A stretch of DNA of 64,000 bases from Phytophthora sp. 'mugwort' (GCA_033558025.1 JAUCEF010000006.1:4774001-4838000), one strand, 5' to 3'; counted from the first letter of the stretch, positions 1 through 11,297 are shown. Notes: generated by a model from the sequence alone, not told the origin. Made by a program: numbers and translations.

Positions 1-308
1 GACGTTACCGCGACTGCCCATGGCAGCGACGTGCCCAGAGAGACTTTCATTCGTATCCTTCCCATCGATGATACGGTCGAGGAAGGCTTGCTGGGTGAGA
101 GACTGTTCGACAACTACCTGCAACCTTACTTCGCCTACGCGTTCGTCCCGTTCAAGAGGGAGACCTTTCCTCGCGAACAGTGCGGAAAAAGCGAGCCGGA
201 GTTGCGTTTGTCGTGATGGAGATTGAGCCGAAGCCGTACTGCATTGTCGGCCTCGTGACTGATATTTTCTACAATGGAGCACCATTTTCTCGTCATGATG
301 TGCTGTGA
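1..308 (+). pseudogene. CDC48: Cdc48/p97 (VCP) N-domain fragment, frameshifted
   Basis: The frame open from base 1 to a TGA at 214-216 contains RILPIDDTVEEG followed by a segment ending in LQPYF. This matches the conserved stretch of the Cdc48/p97 N-domain, the part of this AAA+ segregase that binds cofactors such as Ufd1-Npl4. After one frameshift near 180-195 the next frame reads EIEPKPYCIVG and then IFYNGAPF, matching the end of the same N-domain (the family has ETxPxPYCIVAPDT). It stops at about 308, before any ATPase domain. The start lies outside the window. The family call rests on remembered conserved motifs; the frameshift and the missing D1/D2 domains make it a pseudogene or a dispersed gene fragment. 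The codons are GC-rich, as in a host gene. Confidence 0.72.
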
Positions 309-393
309 AGAGGGGGCGATTCGATAAAGTCCATACTGAAAGTCCTCACTTCCTGATCTCATCGGGACGAGGAATAAAGTACCTGTCGCAATT

Positions 394-1175
394 TCAGTCT
401 GGTGCTACTATGTAAAGCTGATGGTGATTTGGCTCAAGCGACTCGACTAACCGCCCATGAGCCATGACCACAGCTGCCTGATTCGGTACCTCTGCATTTT
501 GTCTTTCACTCTGACCGCATTGGACATCGTCAGATGCAATTCCCACCTCGAAATCATGATTTTCATTAGTCGAGCTCGACGGTAAATCCACGGAAATGCA
601 AACTTGTCCAGCTATCGATTCCTCTTCCAACTCAGCGTTTTCGCTAGTCGCAACCACGGATAATTCCACTAGACCATATTCATATGCGATTTCTGAGAAT
701 GACGTTGCTTGACAGTGATCCGGTGCAGCTAATTCGGTGTCCTCATCGTGCTGAACCCCAGGGATCTCTCTAGCCCAATAATTCTCGAAAAACCGTCTTA
801 TCCAGCCTTGCTGTGTTTTGTCCTTGAGATTCGTCGATATTCGTGCGGCAGTAACTCAGGGGTATTTGTGAGTGACAACCCCACCATCGCGTCTGCAGTA
901 ATGGTAATACTCTAGCAGGCGCTGTTCGTACGGCTTCTCCTTTCGCCTACGGCCACCACCTTTTCCCCTATCAAGCCCGCTGATTTGACTTGGGTCTTTA
1001 TGTGGTTGAGCTGTGGATCTGACAGCTTGTCACGCCAGCCAAGTAGAGTCACTGTGTTTACCTCTAGCTCGTTAGCAGCTTGCGTTAGAGTCCACTCCAC
1101 CTTGTGCTCCTGCCAGATCCTCAACTTCTTGACTTGTTCTATCACTGGAGTCTGCACGCAGTGATGTTTGGACAT
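394..1175 (-). pseudogene. Relic of an HTH DNA-binding transposase-derived gene
   Basis: Read on the minus strand, 1175 to 912 encodes 87 residues with a helix-turn-helix-like segment (TLTQAANELEVNTVTLLGWR). The next stretch, about 915-780, reads LLEYYHYCRRDGG and then GWIRRFFENYW in a shifted frame, like the second CENP-B/pogo-type HTH, which usually ends in a GWxxRF motif. The frame then runs to a stop at 394 through an acidic, low-similarity tail. No DDE catalytic domain follows. This order (two HTH motifs, no nuclease) fits the N-terminal DNA-binding part of a pogo or related transposase. In-frame stops and shifts near 860-910 break it. The exact superfamily is not established. Confidence 0.4.
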
Positions 1176-1275
1176 GACATAAGGAAGGAAAGGTAGCGTA
1201 GCAGTGGAGGTGTGTGGTGGCGGTGGGGATAGATTATAGTTGACGGCCCTAATATTGGGGAAACCTGATTCTGAT

Positions 1276-1435
1276 TCGAGTTAATGCGCATCCGCTCGAG
1301 TTAATACGCATCCATTCGAGTTAATGTGTATCCCCTCGAGTTAATACGCATCCATTCGAATTAATGTGTATCCCTTCGAGTTAATAACCATTCGTTCGAG
1401 TTGATGTGCATCCCTTCGAGTTAATATGCATCCGA
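1276..1435. repeat. Tandem array, eight 20-bp units
   Basis: Eight head-to-tail units begin at 1276, 1296, 1316, 1336, 1356, 1376, 1396 and 1416, each starting with TCGAGTTAAT or a one-base variant. The approximate consensus is TCGAGTTAATRYGCATCCNT. The sixth unit (1376-1395) is the most diverged. Just downstream, around 1446, the same core appears inverted (AACTCGAA). The units are directly adjacent with no spacers, so this is a minisatellite and not a CRISPR array. It lies in the 400-bp gap between two transposon relics. Confidence 0.9.
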
Positions 1436-1580
1436 TCTGCGGAATAACTCGAAGTGATACAGAACTACTCGAATTGACAAATTCTAATCGATTCTGCTTA
1501 GTTATCCATCTATCTGCCTTCCTCGTTGACGGAAGCGCATGTATACACTTATACGGATCTTCTTGGTTCCTATGTCTAGA

Positions 1581-3603
1581 TCAACTATGAGCGACGAACA
1601 GGTGCTTTAGGTGACTTGGTGCTGGGTCTAAAATACCTCCAACCATAGTACTAGCGGCGTACGCAGCGATATAGGCGTCTAGTTTGCCTTCGCCATTCAT
1701 TTTACGGAGGTGCTTCAAGTCGGACGATCCGTTCTTTCGCTTGATACCGTGTTCGACAAACAATTTTATCAGGTTTGTCTCTGCTTCTTGTCCAACACGT
1801 AGAACGTCATCGGCGTACGTCTCGGCTGTTGGATTATCCGTTCGGCAAAAACAGCTTCATGTAATTCGATCTGCTTGTATGGAGATTTCTTCTGCCAAGA
1901 ATAGCAAACATCCCATACGCGGGGTTTCTTGTCATACCACTCCAACCCAGTTGCTACCGGAGACTTCGGAGTGACTTTTGAACCACATGATTTCGCGTTT
2001 AATGTGCTTTTCACTTGGGCACCGAATTCGCTAGTGGGTTAGCCCCGTTCGGAGGGCTAGATAGTTGGCCACCGTATTCTACAGTGGCAAGTCACCCCTC
2101 CATCCTGCTCAATCCATCCATCAGCTCTTGGTTCACCGAAACCAACTCCCCAATGACGCAATTTTGGTGATTGATCAGGCGCTCCTCCTTCGTGATTTCT
2201 CCAATACTGTCCACCGTCGCATCGAGACCTTTTCAAGTAGCGTGCTGCTGTAGCCGGAGCTCCACAACAAAACTTGCGACTTCGATATACCAAGTGCGAA
2301 AAGACAGTCGCGCATTCTGCTAGCGTAAGGGCACACTGGAGTACCGGTCGAGGACTTCCGGAAACTTCTGAATCAGCACAGCCATATGACACCAAGCACT
2401 CGGTCATTAATCCGCATCTCGGGGTCTTGAGTATTGATGCTAGTTTGTAACAACAGGACAGGGAGGGAATTTGCTTGAGTCTGTGTCGCCGAGACCAACT
2501 ATGACATTATAGGGACTGCGAGTTTCGTGCATGAGTCCCAACTACTCAATACCCGGGACACCTTTTGGTCTTCACTTGTTTTGTTGAACACATAGATAAA
2601 TGCCTTATTTGTAGCAGTCATGTTCCACGATCCTCGATCAAAAATCCACCGCGCGCAAAGCGATGGATCACTATTGGCATGCCGAGCTCCACCACGTCAA
2701 AATGAGTGAGAGGTAAGGTTGGGGGTTGGCATTGATTTTGCTTGTGCTTCTGATGCAGCTTTAATATCGCGATTCACATACGCATGAATCTTCATGGTTT
2801 TTCTTTTGGTCTCTAGTTCGGGGACATCAGCGGATGTACTGCTCAGAAAGCCGTTTTCCAAGGCTTCATTAAGGGGCACATCCACCAGTGCCGACAAGCT
2901 CTCGGAGCCGTCATCATATAGCTGACGGTGATCGAGTACTTGCGTTGACGGAAAGTCTTGCATCACTAGCGATGTAGCAATAGCGTGGATAGGGCAGGTG
3001 ATAGAGCTGTCCTTGTCAGGAAATAACGAGAGTCCTTGTTCCTGTAAGGTCTTAATAGAAATCATCCGAACAAAGATAACACCATTAGCGCTCATAGACA
3101 AGCAATTATTTGCCACAAAGCCAAGATCAGACGCCCAAATGTATACCACATTAAGGCAACCAGTGCAGCATCTTGGTAGTCTTTAGGGCTTGCAGCGTCG
3201 TAGTAAAGTCCATCCATCAAAATTCGCAGGTCCTCTTTGGTGCAGGTAGTTGCCTTCCTGGTTACCCCTCCTTCACTTTGCTTTAGGCAGTAGCGCTCAC
3301 ACATCTTAAGCAGTTTCGTTTCGATATCAGAAGGATTCTTAGGGTAGCGATCAAGTATCCAGTGATAGTAGCTTAACACCAAGTTCTTAGCCAGCGGTTT
3401 ACCCGCCCTCCCGTCCACAAAGGCGAGATACACCTCAAAGCGGTTCATCAACTTCACAAACGTAGAGCCGTCCTCGTCTCGGAGTAGACATGGCGATATG
3501 AAACCCATGTTAGCATCTTCTGCCGCCAGGAAACGTTCGAACGCATTGATAGCTGTCTCTTCGCTATTTTTGAGGCATCAGGAGGGAGCTGTTGCAGGCT
3601 CAT
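1581..3603 (-). pseudogene. Crypton-type tyrosine recombinase, copy 1 (degenerate)
   Basis: Reading from ATG 3603 leftward, the pieces align with copy 2 (4462-6252): MSLQQL against MSLNEL, NAFERFLAAE against KAFERFLSAE, a core segment with LMWYTFGR, RWIFDRG and NKAFIYVFN, and a C-terminal DNA-binding region with WYDKKPRVWD and LKHLRKMNGEGKLDAYIAA ending at 1581. Family knowledge: Cryptons move by a tyrosine recombinase with an R..HxxR..Y active site. Here the first Arg (FGR) is visible; at about 2700 the expected HSFR reads HSF followed by TGA, a CGA-to-TGA change; the YVFN tyrosine is kept. There are frameshifts near 3565, near 3110-3150 and in the 2000-2550 stretch. Together with copy 2 it was recognised mainly by mutual alignment. 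Confidence 0.75.
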
Positions 3604-4222
3604 TGTTAATTGCAGTCTCTATCGGCACCTGCGCGTATATAAAAATAATATGCGCCAAATGGATGATTTGTAGGCCTCCTACGCATACGTATCTCGGAGC
3701 TCTTGCCGACAAAATATGTCGGTAGAGGTTTAACCTAACCCTAAGCCCAGTGATTGGTCTTAAACTTTTCTGAACGCTGGTGCATAGTTTATTTAAGATA
3801 AATTTGCTCTGTCGGCAGCTTTATGATATCTATCCATATCATGACGACTCTGACCGTCGCCGCATTTCCGACTAGCATCCGACCATATCGAAGAATTTAT
3901 ATCGCACCAAGTTGTGTGGAGGCTTTCGTAAATGGCATACCGCCCGTAAAAATAAAACCCGTCGCAAATGATTGGCTCATTGATAGGTGGCAGGCGTAAT
4001 TACATCTTGCAAATGAGTGGCACACGTGCAATTTTGACTGCTCCATTTTGACCAGCGACCTCAGTGATCGATTGACCACCTGGCCTGGTGAATTGAGGAG
4101 TTGTGGCCATGGCACTTTTAAGAGGGTTGTCGCTTGCACAAAGTACCGTGGTCGTTAATTCCCCGTCGATCCTCCAGCTGAGTATCCCCTGCTATGTTGT
4201 TGTTGTCTACCCCCCTCCCACC
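3604..4222. other. Gap without a recognised gene
   Basis: I see no supported coding region. The stretch includes an AT-rich segment at 3636-3656 and one telomere-like TAACCTAACCCTAA at 3731-3744, too short to mean more than chance. It separates the two Crypton copies. Confidence 0.5.
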
Positions 4223-4287
4223 ACCGATGTAGCTCAATGGAAGAGCTCCTAAAAGGGAAGGAGGTGGTTCGATTCCACCCACCGGTA
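4223..4287 (+). pseudogene. Degenerate tRNA-like sequence (tRNA pseudogene or SINE head)
   Basis: A perfect RNA polymerase III box A (TAGCTCAATGG, 4230-4240) and box B (GGTTCGATTCC, 4266-4276) are present. Folding by eye gives an acceptor stem of ACCGATG with CACCGGT (6 of 7 pairs), a D arm with GCTC/GAGC, and a perfect T arm GGTGG/CCACC with loop TTCGATT. Only 16 nt lie between the D and T arms instead of about 22, so the anticodon arm is truncated to a 3-bp stem with an 8-nt loop. It cannot be a normal tRNA. A tRNA pseudogene or the head of a tRNA-derived SINE are the likely readings; no clear poly-A or T tail was seen. Confidence 0.65.
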
Positions 4288-4461
4288 AATTTCTCTATAC
4301 TCTATTGACTGTGACAGACCTCCAAGCGAGCGACATCTACGGAAGCACCGACCACAAGGATACGGGTAATATGGCGTGTTGTATTATAGAAGCGGCCTGA
4401 GCGCGCCTTGGTGATGAAGTGGCGCGGGGTCTACAACTCAACCGATTACAAGACGTTGGTG

Positions 4462-6252
4462 TTAAGCGCTGATGAAATCATTGAGGCTTCCCTCGCGATG
4501 CAGCCGACGAAGCTCCTTGAGCACAGCGTTAGATCCCCTTGACAGTATCTTTCGCGCGAGGAGGTACGCCACGACTTTGTTTGACGCTAGCTCTCCAAGC
4601 TGGCGGACGTTATCCTTGTAGCTCGGTGACGACTCGTCGAGCGCGTACCCGTCTTTAATGAAGAGCGTGATGAAGCCCAGGAGCTGCTTGGCGTCCGACT
4701 GTTTGTGCTTAATAGTACTTAACCATCCACGCGGAACTGCCGTGTACCACCCAAACCAGGTGTCGACGAGAGGTATCGTCTTCGCTCGACGTCGGCGCTT
4801 CACTGGTACGTTTTCATCTTCATCTCTTGGTCGCTTTGCTTGCTCACTGCGGTGTGCGGATGTGCTCTCTCCAGTGTTGATGTTTGTAGCTTCTAGCAAG
4901 TTGACTTGATCCTCAGGCGACTGTTGACCTCGATTAACCTATCTATCAATACAGACTTATGATCGAACGCAACTTTGGCTTTCATGTTTCCTTCCGTCAC
5001 GTCGTTCGCGGTGGTGTGAGCGGAAGCAGCAGACCTCGTGAGTTGCTGTGACCAAGCAAGCAGGTTTGACGTGATCACACGAGAGGCCTAGGCACAGCGG
5101 GTAGTGGAGAATGATGGTTGCTGTCAGCATGTCTCTCACAGCAGCGCAAACGTTGAAGGCCTTCTTACCCAGCGCATGACTCGCGTTGAATAGCTTGTGG
5201 CTAACCTCCCTAATCTGTTCTTGTGTTGCCGAGTCGAAGACTTCCAGCGATGGAAGAATAGAGGCTTGCTTTGGCGCCACTCCGCTCAGTACCTTCGCGA
5301 CTTGATGGTCTTCTTTCGGAGTATTGAAGACGTAAGCGAAGGCTTTGTTCGTCGTGCTCAAGTTCAAAGCTCCGCGATCGAAGATCCACTGTGCCGTCAG
5401 CTCCGAACACGCGATGGCATGCTGGGCACCGCCGCGTCGCTCTAGCAAGCGGTTGACAAGAGCGTGGATACCAACTGTCGGCGTCGTGTGGACTGTGCTG
5501 CTTCTCGCCGACGCCTGAGAAGAACCTAGGGTGCCGGTGTCCTCATGCAGGTTCAGCAACGGGATAGAGTCGGTCATCTCAACGGGGACGTCTTTCGACT
5601 GCACTGGAAAGTGGTTGAGGAGCGCTGCGCACGGCGACGCCTGGGTGATCAAAGCCAGCGAACCGCTAGCAGCGGACTAGTCGCGAAGTCAGCATCGGGG
5701 AAGAGCGACAGTGCCTGCTCGTCGGACGTCTTCATGCGGATGAAGCGGAGAAAGGGCCAAAGAGGTACCACAAGAGGCATAACAGAGCTACATCTTGGTA
5801 GTCCGAAGCGCAGCTAGCCGTTGAAACAAATATCTTGCCATCTTCTTGAGATCTTCCCTCGTGCATGCAACCGTCTTCTTGACAAATCCACTACTTTCGC
5901 GCGTGATGCAGTGCTGCTCCAGCGTGCGCCCCATGCACAGCAGCTGCCGTTCTACAGTGCTGCCTTGGACAGGATACTCGTCCAGGAGCCAGCACTTCAC
6001 CTGGCGGAAGTATCGACCGACGGAGTGGCGCGACAGGTGCTGCCCCCGTGCTCCTGCGTGAACTGCCAGGTACACGCCAAACTTGTCCATCAGCGCCAAT
6101 AAAATACCGCCTGCGCGACTTGTGTCCGTGACGACCAAAGCCCTAACATGCTCCATGCTCGTGCTCTCAGCGGAGAGGAAGCGCTCGAACGCCTTCATAG
6201 CCGTCGCTCTCGCGCGCTTGGTGTTGACGGGCTTTAATTCGTTTAGGCTCAT
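4462..6252 (-). pseudogene. Crypton-type tyrosine recombinase, copy 2 (degenerate)
   Basis: Three consecutive minus-strand open segments line up with copy 1: an N-terminal part (6252-5788) with KAFERFLSAE and ACTREDLKKM; a middle part (5652-4957) with RRGGAQHA, QWIFDRG and NKAFAYVFN; and a C-terminal part (4899-4462) with a basic segment KRRRRAK, then WFGWYTAVPRGW and LKELRRLHREGSLNDFI. ATG 6252 (MSLNEL) is chosen because it matches the start of copy 1. About 135 bp of the catalytic core between 5788 and 5652, including the first Arg motif, is out of frame or lost. Family knowledge: oomycete Cryptons pair an N-terminal SAM-like region with a recombinase core and a DNA-binding tail. It is slightly shorter than copy 1 and not functional as written. 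Confidence 0.75.
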
Positions 6253-7075
6253 CGTTAGGGTCCGAGAGGCGGCAAATATGCGAGTGATACGTGGCACATC
6301 ACACGTTTGTAGCACGATACACATATCTGGGCATCAGCTCTGACCAGATACGTCGGAATCGCTCTGCTTCCGATTGCAACCTCTATTCGCGTTTTTATTG
6401 GATGAAACTGAACAAAATGAAGCGATTTGACTCGCCAAAAACTTTGAAGCTGTTTTTCATTGGCTAAAACGAATCGAAGAAGGATCGGATTGCCTAATAT
6501 GCACCATACTATGATCAAGTTTGGTCGGAGAGACAATGTTATTCATCCATATCGCGAATTGTTTAGCAGGAACTCCGCGATGGAGATCTGTGTTGACCAC
6601 AAAACAATGGCAACCAATTTGGTAGGAAATTGTCAACGAAAAAGCCAATCCCTACCTCCCTATTAGGTTCGAGGGAATTAGGGCTGATCCCAGAGTTGAT
6701 CACATTTGGGCGCTCATATATTATATTAATATCGAAGAAACTAATACTGTATTCAGCTGAAACAAGTGTACATCGTTTCCTCACGTAAATTTCCGAACTG
6801 CATTCAACTCATAGTTGCGTATCGCCATTCATGCTACGTGTACTCTACACATCAACAGACCCTTCGCAACCTTATGCATGCTATGGATCAACCTCTCTCA
6901 TTTCATACATGTATGCACCTTTTATCACAAGTATATTACAGGCCGCAGGGTTGACCAGCGTATCACCCAAGAGGTCCACTAGTGGCCAGCGCGAGAAGGG
7001 CACACGCCCTCGCTGGCGCTCTCATCACGAGCCCCGCCTTGGTCCCGACATAGCTCTTGCTAATCCCGAAACACA
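6253..7075. other. Gap without a recognised gene
   Basis: Only short, unsupported frames. A TCATTTCA sequence at about 6898-6905 could act as an oomycete initiator for gene A, 170 bp downstream, but this is weak. I see nothing else. Confidence 0.4.
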
Positions 7076-8677
7076 ATGCCGAGCTCATCATCCTCCTCGA
7101 GCTCCACGTCGATCGAGGTGGTCGCCGATGGGGTCGTAACGACCACAGACTGTGCCTGGGAGCAGGTGACTGGCGACTCGTGCTACGTCGAGCCGCGATC
7201 CTGCTACGACTGCCTCAACAAGCCCCTCGGCAATGGACAAGTATTTTTTTTATTATTGCGTATCGAATCTTTGCCGACCCCATCTAATACTATTTTTGGT
7301 GTCACCTTACCTCTACGTAGGAATGCGTCTTGACGCCGCACGGACTGTGCCATAACATCTCGGCCTACGACTACACAGAGGACTATCGTCGTGCCCAATC
7401 TGCCTTCACATACCCGATCCACTACAATTACTTTCCAGAGGTGAACACGACGTACTGCGAAGCCAACGACTCGATCTGCAATTCCTGCAAAGAAACAACT
7501 TTCACGGTCGGGAATAAGAACCCGTCGATTTATTGTACAGGTACCGATGATTGCGTGTGCATCGCAATTTGTGAATCCGAATCCTGGTGGAACGATACGT
7601 TGGCGAGACTTGGTGCTCTATTAGAGGAAAACAACGAGACGATGACATGTCCGTTGGCTTCTAATTCGTCCTCGACCTCGGCGTCGGCGGATATTTCGGC
7701 TCCTAGTAATTTGACGGAACCAGCTACTAAAGATGTGTACGCGGCAGACGACGACTGCATGTGGTACCAGAATTCGACGTTATGTGAGACCCCGCGGACA
7801 TGTTATGATTGTCTGAACACGGCACTCTTCAGTGGACAAAAGTGTACCATCACGCCAGGAGGATACTGCACGAAGATAGAAGAGTATGACTACACACTGG
7901 ATTATCGACGAGTGTATTTGGGCAGTGCGGCGCATTACTTTCCGTCGACGAATACGACTTATTGCGAATATGACGACGCCACGTGCACTAAATGCCGAGC
8001 TGATAAATTTGTTGGAGCTTACGCTGGAAAAATGAATCTATCAACGTATTGTACTGGCGAGAACGATTGTGTATGTGTGGCGTTTTGTGAATCGCCGATC
8101 TGGAAATCAGCCGTGGTGGAGGGAGCTTGTGAAGCGACACCAACTACAGGTAGCAACAGTGGCTCCAGTGTCCCATCAATTGGTATGGCATCGATCATAA
8201 TGGTCGGCATTTTGCTCGCCTTGTCGGCCATTTTGCAACTTTTTAACATGTTCCGTGCTCGTCGTAAGTGTCAGCTACATTTTGTGAAAAAAATGCTTGT
8301 ACTTTGTGCTAACGCATGTGTGGCGGCGATGTGATGTATTAAAATTTACAACAGGGAGAGAAGTTCGTTGGCATGATATGTTGGCTCAAAGCATTGCAGA
8401 ACGTCGACAAGCTACCACGGGGCTTACACTGGAATTGTCGGCATGGAAAGAGATGCGCAACGGTATTATCGCCGATGAGCGCAATGTTGGCAACGAGGAT
8501 TTTCTATGCCATCGTCTTGCCGACGCCCCAGATGACGCTCCAATGATCATAGTAGAGGAAGGAGATGGCTACCGCCCCATGTCACCAAATGTACCGGTGC
8601 TTCCTGCTCCACCACCGTCGCCAGCTCGACCGTCGTCCGTGTCAATACCCTCGTGGACTCAGCATTTATCCATTTAG
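7076..8677 (+). CDS. Family member A: two-domain cysteine-rich membrane protein
   Basis: Three exons, 7076-7240, 7321-8263 and 8355-8677, joined in phase 0 and phase 1, give 476 residues. The introns are GTATTT..CGTAG (80 bp) and GTAAGT..AACAG (91 bp). The protein starts with MPSSSSSSSS, then has two copies of a 14-cysteine domain (about residues 25-185 and 220-365) with landmarks PR(S/T)CYDCLN, NTTYC, YCTG and DCVC. A membrane helix (about 375-395) and basic residues follow, then a tail containing LELSAWKEMRNGII and EEGDGYRPMSP. Many N-x-S/T sites suggest an extracellular ectodomain. No classical signal peptide is visible at this ATG; an in-frame stop lies five codons upstream, so a signal exon, if any, would be further 5'. 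The same MPSSSS start occurs in gene C. Function unknown; a surface receptor or adhesin is inference. Confidence 0.85.
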
Positions 8678-9970
8678 TATGCAATGTCCTCGCATAAATG
8701 CGCTGCAAAAATGCAAGAAAATGCTGCCATTAATTAAAATGAATCATAAGCGAAGCGTTAAGCCCCACGCATGAAGTATTCTTTATTGGAAGGGTGAACA
8801 ACAATAGTTAAACGTCACGTGATTCTCCAAGAATTTACCACTCGACGCAATGGAAAACAAAAGTTCTTGCAAAAAAACAAGGTACAGTATCAGTGCTGGC
8901 GAAATTATTAACGATGACAATGCATAAAATTGTTATCCAGAAATCGGGCACAACCTCATGACTGTACAGGACAGCAGAAAAGCTTCTTAATACGTCTCAC
9001 ATCTTCAATGACATCCATGGCAGACTTGGATTCGTTCAGGAGCATTAGTCTTCATCAAGGTACCTACTACTTATGGCTGTTCGCAAGAAGAACCTTATAT
9101 TAAATCTGCGGTGATGGCCAGCCCATCTATCGAGCATTTCCGGGACATTGTTGACTTCGGGTACATCACACTCGATTACATATTGCTCTACCCCCATTAT
9201 GACTGCGGTACCCTCTTCTAGCACTCAAATACTATCTTATTTGGAATACCACTTGATGTACTTTATCTCTGTGTGAGTATACTGTTCTTATTTTTGGTGA
9301 GAGTGCTTTCGCTGAACCTCACGAAACCAGCAATTGTCAATAGGACCACGTTAGAGCACATAATGTGGCCGATGAAGAAGTAATCACGTTTACACGCACG
9401 GCAAACAACCGTGACGAAACCGGTTTTCAAGTCTGCACAGGCCAGAAGCAAATCATTATGAGCCCAGCTCCACCTTAAGCAAGGAACACACATCGAGACC
9501 GAGTAAGGCGAGAAGTACTGGCATTTGTTCACGAATTGTTTTGTCACCGAGCGATGTGAGCGGTTCCTTTAGTGTTTCCCAGAGTAGTTACTCAACACAC
9601 CACAGAACGGAACTCTTCATCCGAAGTTGATTAGTTTACGACACTTCCTCGAATAAAAATCATTTTGCTGTAGTTTTCAGCGATGTTTTTATGGATCCAT
9701 GAGCGGATAGGAATGGTCAATTACTATAGTATTATCCAAGCTGTCAATAAGAAAAGGCAATATGTTTTCAATTTGAGGGCCCACAGAACTGCATTTGAGC
9801 ACTCGGAAGCCGAAAGCATATCAAGCATTATTATAGTGAGGTTTACCAGGAGAAAACGACAAGAAACGAGCGGATGGGATGTCATTGCTTGCTCAAAATG
9901 AGGCTGCGCTCTGACCAAGCAATGATACAACACCCAGAATGATGCGTACGCAGATAGATAGCGCTTCAAG
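8678..9970. other. Intergenic stretch between genes A and B
   Basis: AT-rich, with no supported gene. The genes on either side converge, so both 3' ends lie here. A 94-residue minus-strand frame (9263-9547) with scattered cysteines lacks the family landmarks and was not accepted. Confidence 0.5.
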
Positions 9971-11297
9971 TTACATCGGCCTCAATCGGCCACGCCCTTC
10001 ACCTACAGGATCCACATTATTATCTATCAGTTCCTCGCGCCAAGCCTTCCAAGCTGGTAGTTCCAGTGATAGTGTCGATCTTCTTGCTTGAGATCTCGTA
10101 GACGGCAATAAATCTCGCCTCCTGGCTTGGATCATCCGTCGCACTCGCCAAACGGCCAGTATCACCGCCAAGATCACTACTATAGCTAAACAGAGAAAGA
10201 CGATGAAGGTTTTCCACGGGAACTTTGTCGAGTAAAGATTTGTCATAGATGACGACGTCGAGGCCTCACACTTTTCGGATACGACGATTTCTTTCCAATC
10301 GGCTGACTGGCAGAAAGCCACACACACGCAACCATCAATACCAGTGCAGTAAGAAGCTGAGTTACTACTAGACCCAGCAATATCGCAATTGGTGCACGCC
10401 GCGTCACTGGGCTCGCAATACGTAGTGTTGGTCGACGGGTAGAAGAAACCACTTGCATCTCCGCTCCTGCTCGTGCTCCGGAAGTCCAGCTTGATATTGT
10501 AGCTCGACGACAACGTGGCACAGTATCCGTTTGGCGTGATAGTGCATGCCTCGCCACTCTCCGCCCTAGTGTTCAAACAATCATAGCAAGTTCGTGGTGT
10601 GCTGCAAAGCGTCGTGTTCTGGTACCATGTGCATTTGTCGTCACTCGATAGAGTATCCTTGCTCCTTGAAGACGCACTCGACGAAGAAGAAGCATCATGT
10701 GACGTCAACTCACTTCCACCGATCACAGCATTGACTGTATCCGTCGCAAAACTGCATCCTTCCGGTGTGACTCCACCCACAGTAAGGACAATAAACGGCA
10801 GTCGCTGTCTTGCATGGCTCAACCACGTCGAGGACTCACAGCTATCTACGTGTACACAGTCCTTATCACTCGAGGCGCTGTCCTCGTCACAATACGTCGC
10901 ATTCCCCGCTAAGTAGTAAACGCCGTCATCACTAGCAAGCGTGTCTTCATATGTCTCTACGTTCATACAGATGCCGGATTCCGTGAGCACACACGTCTGC
11001 ACGCAGCAACACACAGCTTAGTATTATTCATTTAAGTATGGCCGAACGACTACTAATGCAACTTACCTCTCGGGTCGTGGGGGTATCCTTTAAACACTCG
11101 CCACACGTCCGAGGCTCTAGGAAGCACTCGCTGTCTTCAGATGTCGTCATCTTCCAGCTGCAGCTGATCATTTCGGACCTCGTCGACCCAGAGGTCGACA
11201 CGTTAGTGGCTTGATCTACCATCCACAGAGACTTTCCCGCAATGAAGAATAGGGGCCACCCACTTGGTAAGGTCTCACCTATCGAGCGACGGATCAT
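9971..11297 (-). CDS. Family member B: cysteine-rich membrane protein with a reduced first domain
   Basis: Two exons on the minus strand, 11297-11067 and 10996-9971, flank a 70-bp intron (GTAAGT..GCAG) at phase 0, giving 418 residues. The intron sits exactly where the first intron of gene A does, before the fifth cysteine of domain 1. Domain 1 is shortened: it keeps PRTCGECL and NATYC but lacks the CxxC pair, the YCTG cysteine and one cysteine of the CVC motif. Domain 2 is complete with PRTCYDCLN, NTTYC, YCTG and GCVCVAFC. A membrane helix rich in V, I and L, then RRMIQARRR, precede a short tail with SLELPAWKAWREELI. The tyrosine motif of the tail is decayed (GRLRPM at the end). The start is uncertain: ATG 11297 is the first in frame, and an upstream exon is possible. 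Confidence 0.78.

Noticed and set aside
1276..1435. CRISPR-like periodicity
   Set aside because: Units are directly adjacent without spacers and the organism is eukaryotic; it is a minisatellite.
3731..3744. Telomere-like TAACCTAACCCTAA
   Set aside because: A single short match, not an array.
9263..9547. Minus-strand frame with several cysteines near gene B
   Set aside because: Lacks the PRTCYDC, TYC and GCVC landmarks of the family.
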